NCBI GenBank assembly: GCA_027083915.1
Contig: JALWML010000588.1
Coordinates: 1 to 9,845, forward strand
Reading direction: 5' to 3'
Length of the DNA: 9,845 nucleotides
DNA from: Lysobacterales bacterium
GTDB taxonomy: Bacteria > Pseudomonadota > Gammaproteobacteria > Xanthomonadales > Marinicellaceae
The translations under genes and the position numbers were made by a program. The notes beneath the pieces are model-generated. The model was not told the origin of the DNA and made no database searches. It saw only the letters and a list, made by a program, of their open reading frames with translations. Numbering within the stretch: the first letter of the stretch is position 1; each line of letters opens with the position of its first letter. Shown one piece after another: positions 1 to 5,580 of this stretch.

Positions 1-10
1 ATACTAAATA

Positions 11-51
11 CTCTGCGAAACTCTGTGATTCCTCTGCGAATCTCTGCGTTC
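11..51. repeat. Four imperfect tandem CTCTGYG units
   Basis: Four copies of a short unit beginning CTCTGCG or CTCTGTG start at 11, 21, 32 and 42, giving a 10-11 bp period close to one helical turn. The units differ in the last 3-4 bases (GAAA, GATT, GAAT, GTTC). The array lies just upstream of xthA and may continue beyond the left edge. The units are too short and too closely spaced for a CRISPR array. Its function is unknown; it could be a small dispersed intergenic repeat or a multi-site protein-binding region. Confidence 0.6.
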
Positions 52-91
52 CTTAAAACAAACAATTAACATAAACAACAAAACAAAAACT

Positions 92-856
92 ATGAAAATA
101 ACATCTGTAAATACCAACGGCATCCGAGCAGCAGCTAAAAAAGGCTTTTTTGACTGGCTTAAACGCGAATCACTTGATGTGGTTTGTATTCAAGAAACTA
201 AAGCACAAGAGCATCAACTAACAGCTGACACATTCCATCCCGAAGGTTATCACGTGTATTTTCATGATGCGGTGAAAAAAGGCTATTCAGGCACAGCAAT
301 TTACACAAAAATAGAACCAAAATCAGTCAAATTTGGCATTGGTGAAGAAGCCTTTGACAATGAAGGGCGTTGGCTTGAAGTGGATTTGGGCGACATTATT
401 GTGGTTTCGCTATATTTGCCATCGGGTTCTGCTAAAGAAGAACGCCAAAACTTTAAATACCAATGCATGGATAGATTAGAACAAGAATTTGACCGCTTAA
501 AAGCCACGGGTAAAGATTTTGTTATTTGTGGTGATTGGAATATCGTTCATAAAGAAATTGACATAAAAAACTGGAAAGCCAACCAGAAAAATTCTGGCTG
601 TTTACCACAAGAACGTGAATGGTTAACAAAGTTATTTGATGAACAAGGTTTAGTCGATGCATTTCGTGTTGTCAATCAAGAACCACACAATTACACTTGG
701 TGGTCAAACCGCGGACAAGCCTATGCTAATAATGTCGGTTGGCGTATTGACTATCATATTACATCGCCATCACTTGCCAAGAAAGCACAATCGGCAGAAA
801 TTTATAAAGAAGAAAAGTTTTCGGACCATGCACCTTTGACGTTAACTTATAAATGA
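92..856 (+). CDS. xthA: Exodeoxyribonuclease III (AP endonuclease)
   Basis: The 254-residue product is an endonuclease/exonuclease/phosphatase-fold enzyme of base excision repair. It cleaves DNA 5' of abasic sites and removes nucleotides from 3' ends in the cytoplasm. Visible family residues are N7 in the opening strand, E35 in the QETK metal-binding motif, Y108 in LYLPSG, D148 and N150 in GDWN, D220 in the GWRIDY segment, and D245/H246 in the terminal SDHAPL. The length is normal for the family. The HKEIDIKNWK segment resembles the ExoA/Neisseria/Xanthomonas branch more than E. coli XthA. No clear Shine-Dalgarno precedes the ATG, and the upstream 40 bp are very A-rich. The stop overlaps the start of the next gene by 4 nt (ATGA), so the two are probably co-translated. 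Confidence 0.96.
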   Translation: MKITSVNTNGIRAAAKKGFFDWLKRESLDVVCIQETKAQEHQLTADTFHPEGYHVYFHDAVKKGYSGTAIYTKIEPKSVKFGIGEEAFDNEGRWLEVDLGDIIVVSLYLPSGSAKEERQNFKYQCMDRLEQEFDRLKATGKDFVICGDWNIVHKEIDIKNWKANQKNSGCLPQEREWLTKLFDEQGLVDAFRVVNQEPHNYTWWSNRGQAYANNVGWRIDYHITSPSLAKKAQSAEIYKEEKFSDHAPLTLTYK

Positions 857-1299
857 TTTTTATTGATGCCGATGCTTGCCCCAATGTGATAAAAAGCATT
901 ATCTTTCGGGCAAGTGATCGAACCAAAACAGAAGTTTTATTGGTTGCCAATCAATACATGGCAACTCCTGCTTCAAAATTAATCACGGCGATTCAGGTGC
1001 ATCAAGGTTTTGATGTGGCAGATGATGAGATTGCAAAACGTGTTAAAAAAGGTGATATTGTGATTACCTCCGATATTCCATTGGCATCGGATGTGATTGA
1101 TAAAGGTGCTACGGCATTAAATCCACGTGGTGAGTTATACACATCTGACAACATCAAAGCACGGTTGCAAATGCGTAATTTTATGGAAACATTGCGCAAT
1201 AGCGGTGTTGATACAGGAGGCCCGGCAGCATTGAACCAAAAAGACCGTGAGAATTTTGCTAATCAACTCAATAAGTTACTAGGAGAGACCTTTGCATAA
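853..1299 (+). CDS. yaiI: UPF0178 (DUF188) family protein, YaiI/YqxD-like
   Basis: The 148-residue product matches the UPF0178 family, which is small, widespread, PIN-like in fold and without an established biochemical role. Diagnostic segments are the N-terminal DADACP (residues 5-10), GDIVITSDIPLA around residue 67, LNPRGELYT around residue 88, and the C-terminal GPAAL with DR..FANQL. The acidic D5/D7 and the later TSD resemble a nuclease-like acidic cluster, but activity is not shown. The gene begins on the ATGA overlap with xthA and has no good ribosome-binding site of its own, so it probably relies on coupling. Its 3' end overlaps the convergent heptosyltransferase gene by 21 bp, leaving no intergenic terminator. 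Confidence 0.93.
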   Translation: MIFIDADACPNVIKSIIFRASDRTKTEVLLVANQYMATPASKLITAIQVHQGFDVADDEIAKRVKKGDIVITSDIPLASDVIDKGATALNPRGELYTSDNIKARLQMRNFMETLRNSGVDTGGPAALNQKDRENFANQLNKLLGETFA

Positions 1300-2325
1300 T
1301 CCTTCATCAATTTTTTCTTTAACGGCATCAAGGGTAATTAAACCCATCACACCTTCGGCAATAATTTGACCGCCCCAACGAATATCGTCTACTGGCTTTT
1401 TAAGTATTTCTTGAGCGGCTTGTTCAAAACAATCCACGGCTAAATGTTGAAAACTATAAGCACCGCTACGCTTTGCTGTGGTTGCTCCATGTAATCCAAT
1501 AACTGGAGTTTGCGCCGCATTGGCAATATGCATGGGACCCGAATCAGGTGAGATAACCAAATCTGCGGCTTGCATCATGGCAAATAATTGTTTGAGTGTG
1601 TCTTTTCCGGCAATATTTGTCACAGGATGTTTGGCTAACTTTTCTATCTGTTGTGCTGTTTGTATTTCAAATGGACTTGGACTGCCACATAAAATCACTT
1701 GAGCACCATATTTTTCAATGAGGTAATCACAAACTTTGGCATAATTTTCATTGGACCAATTACGTAATTTATTACTCGAACAAGGGCTGATAATCACATT
1801 AGGTTTATCTTTAGCGATAACATTATCAGCAAACGCCTTGTCTTTATCGGATGTAGTGATGTTCCATTGGTAGACTTTTTCTTTAATACCAAGAGCCGCC
1901 GCAAACTCCATAAAGCCATCTAAAACATGTTGTTTTTCAACCGCTTGTATGCGTTTATTAATGCGTAATCCATGCAACTCGCGTGAACGTTTTTTGTCAA
2001 ATCCTATGCGTGTTTTAGCTTTAATCATCCAGGCAGCAATATTGCCGCGCAATGAATACTGCATATGCAACAAAGCATCAAAAGTAATGTGTTTGAGCTG
2101 TTTTCTTAAGGCTAGATAGCCTTTAAAGCCTTTTTTCTTATCGTAAATAACGAAATCAACACCCTCAAGTCCTTGCATTAATTTGTACTCTAATGTGCCA
2201 ATCACCCATGTGATTGTGGCATTGGGGTAATTCTTTTGCAAAGTGGCAATAACCGGTAAAACATGCGTAGCATCGCCAATCGCTGAAAGCCGTACAATAC
2301 AAATTGATTTAATTTTATTGCTCAT
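1279..2325 (-). CDS. waaC: Heptosyltransferase I, OpsX/WaaC-type (glycosyltransferase family 9)
   Basis: The 348-residue GT-B enzyme transfers a heptose from an ADP-heptose donor to Kdo in the lipopolysaccharide inner core at the inner face of the cytoplasmic membrane. The N-terminal domain opens with RLSAIGD, in which D18 is the likely catalytic acid, followed by HVLP. The C-terminal domain has PCSSNKLRNW (181-190) and the nucleotide-binding DSGPMHIA (261-268). The RLSAIGD opening, RIGFDKKRSRE, PCSS..LRNW and WGG..I...GVM stretches look closer to the OpsX branch, known to act on phosphorylated Kdo, than to E. coli WaaC. That branch assignment is from memory. The kdkA gene facing away across a 106-bp gap supports it. 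The ATG lacks a ribosome-binding site and sits 11 nt inside the preceding small gene, which implies translational coupling. Another GT9 specificity remains possible. Confidence 0.87.
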   Translation of the reverse strand: MSNKIKSICIVRLSAIGDATHVLPVIATLQKNYPNATITWVIGTLEYKLMQGLEGVDFVIYDKKKGFKGYLALRKQLKHITFDALLHMQYSLRGNIAAWMIKAKTRIGFDKKRSRELHGLRINKRIQAVEKQHVLDGFMEFAAALGIKEKVYQWNITTSDKDKAFADNVIAKDKPNVIISPCSSNKLRNWSNENYAKVCDYLIEKYGAQVILCGSPSPFEIQTAQQIEKLAKHPVTNIAGKDTLKQLFAMMQAADLVISPDSGPMHIANAAQTPVIGLHGATTAKRSGAYSFQHLAVDCFEQAAQEILKKPVDDIRWGGQIIAEGVMGLITLDAVKEKIDEGLCKGLS

Positions 2326-2455
2326 TATTTTTGTTTTCAGTAGAACTCTTGTCTTCTGATTCTTTAAACTTCTTTTTCAAGTAAAGATGTGCAGCCAATA
2401 ATTTAAGTACAATGATACCAACGACAACTGCGATAATTATATTTTTATTCTCCAC
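2315..2455 (-). CDS. Hypothetical 46-residue single-pass membrane peptide
   Basis: A minus-strand frame opens with GTG at 2455-2453 and stops with TAA at 2317-2315, encoding 46 residues. A TGGAG Shine-Dalgarno sits 5 nt before the GTG, while the downstream heptosyltransferase has none. An in-frame stop lies shortly upstream, so this GTG is the only sensible start. The peptide has a short polar N-terminus (MENKN), a hydrophobic helix at about residues 6-26 (IIIAVVVGIIVLKLL and following), a KKKFK patch, then a polar, acidic, Asn-rich tail. The positive-inside rule predicts the N-terminus outside and the C-terminus in the cytoplasm. The frame overlaps waaC by 11 nt. I do not recognise a family. 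It may be a membrane tether or regulator for the heptosyltransferase, or simply a translated leader that drives it. Confidence 0.62.
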   Translation of the reverse strand: MENKNIIIAVVVGIIVLKLLAAHLYLKKKFKESEDKSSTENKNNEQ

Positions 2456-2493
2456 GTACGCTCCAGATTGGAATTAAACGCGCTTATATTAAC

Positions 2494-2531
2494 ATCTTAT
2501 CATTTTTGAATTTAGTAAAACATGCTAAGAT
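2494..2531. promoter_or_regulatory. Candidate back-to-back promoters for waaC and kdkA
   Basis: The 106-bp divergent gap (2456-2561) holds one extended -10 sequence on each strand. TGCTAAGAT at 2523-2531 reads rightward, 31 bp before kdkA. TGATAAGAT, at 2502-2494 on the minus strand, reads leftward about 40 bp before the small membrane-peptide gene. Both share the TAAGAT core. Neither has a good -35 at normal spacing, but the upstream halves of the two promoters would overlap. The call rests on motif match and position only. Confidence 0.35.
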
Positions 2532-2561
2532 ACGTCACTTTAATTTTTATCCTTTGATTCT

Positions 2562-3287
2562 ATGTCGCAAACCAGTGTTTCAGAACACAACAATTGCTGG
2601 ATTCTTACTAGTCAAGCATACAAAAGCAAGATAGACTGCGAGTGGTTTAGTGACACCTATTGGCTCAATCAAGGGCGTTTATTAGGTGCAAGTAGCGGTC
2701 GAGGATCTGCTTGGATGGTCAAATCAGACCAAGAAAAAATGATGCTTCGTCATTATTATCGTGGTGGAATTCCAGCAAAATTTAACAAAGACAAATATTT
2801 ATGGACAGGCTTAAATAAATCCCGTAGTTTTAGCGAGTTTTATCTGCTAGAAAAAATGGTCGAAATGGGATTGCCAGTTCCAAAACCCATAGCTGCACAA
2901 ACCTGTAAGACAGGATTGTTTTATCAAGCTAATATATTGATTAAATATATTCCGCACCAGTCAACTTTTGCTGAATTTCTCAATAAAAAAACAGACAAAA
3001 GCACATGGCAAAAAGTGGGTCAAACCATTGCCCTATTTCATCGACAAGGCATTAACCACGCTGATTTAAATGCCAACAACATTCTGATTGATAAAGATAA
3101 TGTCTATTTAATTGATTTTGATAACTCTCACCAACAAGCACCAAAATCAACTTGGCAACAAAACAACCTCAAACGCTTAAAACGTTCTATTGATAAATTA
3201 ACTATGCAACCCTATACACAGAGTAACAACACAAAGTGGCAACAGTTAATCCAAGCGTACCAGCAGGAAATGAAACAAAATAAATGA
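2562..3287 (+). CDS. kdkA: 3-deoxy-D-manno-octulosonic acid (Kdo) kinase
   Basis: The 241-residue product is an ATP-dependent kinase of the KdkA/WaaP protein-kinase-like fold, which phosphorylates the Kdo of Kdo-lipid A at the cytoplasmic face. It has a glycine-rich GRGSAW loop (46-51), LRHYYRGG (62-69), the catalytic HADLNANN loop (166-173, D168 as base) and the metal-binding DFD (185-187). GLPVPKP (103-109) and the WQQNNLKRLKRS tail (199-209) are typical of KdkA. Length is normal. The ATG has no recognisable Shine-Dalgarno and would have only a short leader if the candidate promoter is right. The gene is divergent from the heptosyltransferase, its likely pathway partner, and its stop overlaps the moaA start by 4 nt. 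Confidence 0.93.
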   Translation: MSQTSVSEHNNCWILTSQAYKSKIDCEWFSDTYWLNQGRLLGASSGRGSAWMVKSDQEKMMLRHYYRGGIPAKFNKDKYLWTGLNKSRSFSEFYLLEKMVEMGLPVPKPIAAQTCKTGLFYQANILIKYIPHQSTFAEFLNKKTDKSTWQKVGQTIALFHRQGINHADLNANNILIDKDNVYLIDFDNSHQQAPKSTWQQNNLKRLKRSIDKLTMQPYTQSNNTKWQQLIQAYQQEMKQNK

Positions 3288-4303
3288 ATATGATAACGGA
3301 CAAACTTAACCGCCCAATCAAAGATTTGCGTATTTCTGTTATGGATACCTGCAATTACCGCTGTCCCTATTGCATGCCGGCGGACAAATTTGATGACGAT
3401 TATCAGTTCCTCAAAAAAGAGCAACGTTTAGGATTTTCTGAAATTGAAAAAGTCGTTAAGGTATTTGCTGGCTTCGGTGTCAATAAAATCCGCCTTACAG
3501 GAGGTGAACCTTTACTGCGTCGGGATTTAGATAGATTGATAAAATTCCTCAAAAGAATTGATGGCATCAATGACATTGCCCTGACTACAAATGGTCAATT
3601 ACTGCAAAGACAGCTGCCCAAATTAATTGATGCAGGTCTTGACCGAATCAATATTTCACTCGATACCATCGATGAAGACTTGTATTATAAAATGAGTGGC
3701 GAACGCGGCAAATTATCCGTTGTATTGGATGCAATAGATGCTGCCAGTCGTTCGGCATTAAAGAGTGTTAAACTTAATTGTGTGGTACAAAAAGGCGTTA
3801 ATGATGACCAAATTATACCTTTGCTTGAGCGTTACCAAGACACCAATGTTGTGGTAAGATTTATCGAATTTATGGATGTAGGCACGAAAAATGGTTGGAC
3901 AGAAGAGGAAGTGATTAACTTTAATGATATTGTTCAAATCATTGAAAACAAATGGAAAATATCACCAATAGAACCCAATTACACTGGTGAAGTCGCCAAT
4001 CGATACAAGTACGATAACCACAAAGGTGAAATTGGTTTTATTACCTCAATATCTAAGCCTTTTTGTCGCACCTGCTCTCGTGCTCGACTCTCAGCAGATG
4101 GAAAATTATACACTTGTTTGTTTGCCCATCAAGAACACGACTTAATGCCCTTGATTCGCAGCAACAAAGATGAAGAACTCACTCAAATGATTGCATCCAT
4201 TTGGCAAAACCGCGATGACAGGTATTCAGAAATCAGAAATCAGAATAACGACCAAAGCAAAGACAATAAAGAACGCATTGAAATGTACGTGATTGGAGGA
4301 TAA
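3284..4303 (+). CDS. moaA: GTP 3',8-cyclase (molybdenum cofactor biosynthesis protein A)
   Basis: The 339-residue radical S-adenosylmethionine enzyme rearranges GTP to 3',8-cyclo-dihydro-GTP, the first step of molybdopterin synthesis. The N-terminal 4Fe-4S cluster ligands are C23, C27 and C30 in DTCNYRCPYC. LTGGEPLLR (71-79) is the SAM-binding GGE motif. The second cluster ligands are C261, C264 and C278 in FCRTCSRARLS and LYTC. The chain ends in the family's functional Gly-Gly tail (338-339). The start on the ATGA overlap with kdkA is chosen; Met3 is a possible alternative, and neither has a close ribosome-binding site. A 7-bp triplet repeat lies in the variable linker near the C-terminus. 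No molybdenum-cofactor riboswitch can precede it, because kdkA ends at its start codon. Confidence 0.97.
   Translation: MNMITDKLNRPIKDLRISVMDTCNYRCPYCMPADKFDDDYQFLKKEQRLGFSEIEKVVKVFAGFGVNKIRLTGGEPLLRRDLDRLIKFLKRIDGINDIALTTNGQLLQRQLPKLIDAGLDRINISLDTIDEDLYYKMSGERGKLSVVLDAIDAASRSALKSVKLNCVVQKGVNDDQIIPLLERYQDTNVVVRFIEFMDVGTKNGWTEEEVINFNDIVQIIENKWKISPIEPNYTGEVANRYKYDNHKGEIGFITSISKPFCRTCSRARLSADGKLYTCLFAHQEHDLMPLIRSNKDEELTQMIASIWQNRDDRYSEIRNQNNDQSKDNKERIEMYVIGG
4226..4246. repeat. Three tandem 7-bp units inside moaA
   Basis: TCAGAAA, TCAGAAA and TCAGAAT follow one another without spacing and encode moaA residues 315-321 (SEIRNQN). Because 7 is not a multiple of 3, each copy is read in a different frame. 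Gain or loss of one unit would shift the frame and remove the Gly-Gly tail. Confidence 0.85.
4295..4300 (+). promoter_or_regulatory. moaC ribosome-binding site made of the moaA Gly-Gly codons
   Basis: The last two sense codons of moaA are GGA GGA. Together they form a near-perfect Shine-Dalgarno (GGAGG) 6 nt before the moaC ATG at 4306. This supports the moaC start and ties its initiation to moaA termination. Confidence 0.85.
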
Positions 4304-4305
4304 AC

Positions 4306-4779
4306 ATGAATGATTTAACCCATATTGATCAACAGAACAACCCAACAATGGTCGATGTTAGTGCCAAAAAAATCACTAAAAGAACAGCAACGGCTACTTC
4401 AACAGTTATTTTCCCTGAAGAAGTTAAAAGCTATTTTCAAGGCAATGAATTAGTGACCAAAAAAGGTCCTGTCTACCACACCGCCATAATCGCTGGTGTA
4501 ATGGCAGCCAAGAAAACACATGAGCTTATTCCTTTTTGCCACCCAATCGCCATAGAAAACTGCAAAATTAATATCATAACAAACCAGCAAGGCAATGCCG
4601 AAGTCACCTGCACCGTTAGTTTGCACCACAAAACTGGTGTAGAAATGGAAGCCCTGACAGGCGCATCGATTGCTGCCTTAACCATTTACGACATGTGCAA
4701 AGCCTTATCCCATAACATAGAGATAACAGCGACTAAATTAATTAAGAAAACTGGTGGAAAATCAGACATAAACTTATGA
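4306..4779 (+). CDS. moaC: Cyclic pyranopterin monophosphate synthase
   Basis: The 157-residue enzyme converts the MoaA product to cyclic pyranopterin monophosphate. It follows the family layout: LTHID then PTMVDVS near the N-terminus, KGPVYHTAIIAGVMAAKKT, the catalytic IPFCHP (75-80) with H79, KTGVEMEALTG (109-119) with E113 and E115, YDMCKA (128-133) with D129 and K132, and the terminal KTGGKSD. The usual LCHP reads FCHP here, a conservative change. Length is close to that of E. coli MoaC. The gene lies 2 nt after the moaA stop with a strong ribosome-binding site, and its stop overlaps moaD by 4 nt. MoaC normally works as a hexamer. Confidence 0.97.
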   Translation: MNDLTHIDQQNNPTMVDVSAKKITKRTATATSTVIFPEEVKSYFQGNELVTKKGPVYHTAIIAGVMAAKKTHELIPFCHPIAIENCKINIITNQQGNAEVTCTVSLHHKTGVEMEALTGASIAALTIYDMCKALSHNIEITATKLIKKTGGKSDINL

Positions 4780-5018
4780 AAAATATAACAATTTTATTCT
4801 TCGGAAAACTCAAAGAAACGTGGGACACTGCTGAGCTTCAGCAAACAACACAAGCAAAAACCATTGAAGAACTCTACCTTGAGCTATTGAAACTATGCGA
4901 TGAAGAACCACACAAAGCCAGTATAAAAGTGGCAATCAATGACGAATTTGTTGCATGGGATTCAGTTATCAGTGACCATGACACTATCGCCTTTTTACCA
5001 CCTGCATCGGGAGGTTAA
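4776..5018 (+). CDS. moaD: Molybdopterin synthase small (sulfur carrier) subunit
   Basis: The 80-residue ubiquitin-like protein carries sulfur as a C-terminal thiocarboxylate and donates it within molybdopterin synthase. It opens with ITILFFGKLKE, typical of the MoaD beta-grasp fold, contains KVAINDEFV in the middle, and ends FLPPASGG. The terminal Gly-Gly is the residue pair adenylated by MoeB and then thiolated. Length matches the family. The ATG overlaps the moaC stop (ATGA) and has no separate ribosome-binding site. No moeB is visible nearby, so the activating enzyme must be encoded elsewhere. Confidence 0.95.
   Translation: MKNITILFFGKLKETWDTAELQQTTQAKTIEELYLELLKLCDEEPHKASIKVAINDEFVAWDSVISDHDTIAFLPPASGG
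5009..5014 (+). promoter_or_regulatory. moaE ribosome-binding site made of the moaD Gly-Gly codons
   Basis: The moaD end reads TCG GGA GGT TAA, giving GGGAGG 5 nt before the ATG at 5020. This decides the moaE start. A longer in-frame start at 4939 would lie inside moaD and add 27 residues that are not MoaE-like. Confidence 0.88.
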
Positions 5019-5019
5019 T

Positions 5020-5430
5020 ATGTTTGACATCAGTGAAGAAACAATCAACGAAGCCGAACTGCGCAAAAATGCCCGAGACCCATCTTGCGGAGGCTTTGTC
5101 TGTTTTGAAGGCTGGGTACGCGACCACAACCAAGGCAAAGACGTACAAAAACTCGCCTACGAAGCCTACCCAAAACTCGCCATCAAAGAAGGCAATAAAA
5201 TCATCGATGAGGCCATGGAAAAATTCGCTATCAAAAAAGCCCTTTGTACCCACAGAGTAGGTTTACTTGAAATTGGCGATATGGCAGTATGGGTTGGCGT
5301 ATCAGCCGCCCACCGCGATGCCGCTTTCAAAGCTTGCCGCTATATCTTGGATGAAGTCAAATCCCGCGTCCCCATCTGGAAAAACGAAACGTGGAAAGAT
5401 GGTGAATCTGGTTGGGTAGAACAAGAATAA
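5020..5430 (+). CDS. moaE: Molybdopterin synthase catalytic (large) subunit
   Basis: The 136-residue catalytic subunit pairs with MoaD to insert two sulfurs into cyclic pyranopterin monophosphate, making molybdopterin. Family motifs are GGFVCFEGWVRDHN near residue 24, LAYEAYPK in the middle, HRVGLLEIGD, the VSAAHRDAAF segment with the His-Arg pair, and the catalytic KSRVPIWKNE with two lysines near the C-terminus. It is slightly shorter than E. coli MoaE, within family range. It starts 1 nt after the moaD stop with a strong Shine-Dalgarno inside moaD. It is the last gene of the kdkA-moa run. No T-tailed hairpin follows it, so transcription may fade or read into the pdh promoter region. Confidence 0.96.
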   Translation: MFDISEETINEAELRKNARDPSCGGFVCFEGWVRDHNQGKDVQKLAYEAYPKLAIKEGNKIIDEAMEKFAIKKALCTHRVGLLEIGDMAVWVGVSAAHRDAAFKACRYILDEVKSRVPIWKNETWKDGESGWVEQE

Positions 5431-5461
5431 AACATGTTTCTTTTAGTTTCACATTAGCATT

Positions 5462-5500
5462 TTTGACAAATCACATAAATCATTTTAGTGAAAAGTCAAA
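5462..5500. promoter_or_regulatory. Interrupted 13-bp inverted repeat upstream of pdhA
   Basis: The left arm TTTGAC-AAA-TCAC (5462-5474) mirrors the right arm GTGA-AAA-GTCAAA (5488-5500), leaving a 13-nt centre. Ten of 13 arm positions pair; the central AAA blocks do not. The two half-sites per arm suggest a symmetric, possibly multimeric, operator. TTGACA at 5463-5468 is also a perfect -35 sequence, but no good -10 follows it. The regulator is unknown. Confidence 0.5.
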
Positions 5501-5504
5501 TAAT

Positions 5505-5538
5505 TAGTTGAGAAATTAATTTTTATTTCAACTATAAT
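5505..5538 (+). promoter_or_regulatory. Probable pdh operon promoter with embedded palindrome
   Basis: A perfect TATAAT lies at 5533-5538. TTGAGA at 5508-5513 is the likely -35, with a long 19-nt spacer, so start of transcription is expected near 5545 and the leader is about 80 nt. An inverted repeat covers the promoter: TAGTTGAGAAAT (5505-5516) against ATTTCAACTA (5525-5534), matching except for two extra bases in the left arm. A repressor bound there would cover both promoter elements. Confidence 0.6.
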
Positions 5539-5559
5539 ATCACACCAGAAAAACAACAA

Positions 5560-5580
5560 TAATACTCGATGAAAGTATTA
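5560..5580 (+). promoter_or_regulatory. Small stem-loop in the predicted pdhA leader
   Basis: TAATACT (5560-5566) pairs with AGTATTA (5574-5580) around a 7-nt loop, CGATGAA. The stem is AU-rich with only one G-C pair, so it is weak. The loop holds an ATG that opens a 20-codon frame ending on the pdhA start codon. Confidence 0.4.

Noticed and set aside
11..51. CRISPR array
   Set aside because: The units are about 7 conserved bases at a 10-11 bp period with no spacer-sized gaps and no cas genes nearby.
3200..3290. Molybdenum-cofactor riboswitch before moaA
   Set aside because: kdkA coding sequence runs to the moaA start codon, leaving no untranslated leader for a folded aptamer.
4939..5019. 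Upstream extension of moaE by 27 codons
   Set aside because: It would overlap moaD by 80 nt, and the added residues are unlike MoaE. The ATG at 5020 has a strong ribosome-binding site.
4984..5253. Minus-strand 89-residue open frame across moaE
   Set aside because: It is antisense to a confidently identified gene, its product shows no family features, and it has no supporting start signals.
5463..5491. A second pdh promoter using the perfect TTGACA at 5463-5468
   Set aside because: No acceptable -10 lies 16-18 nt downstream (TAGTGA at best). The sequence is better explained as an arm of the inverted repeat.
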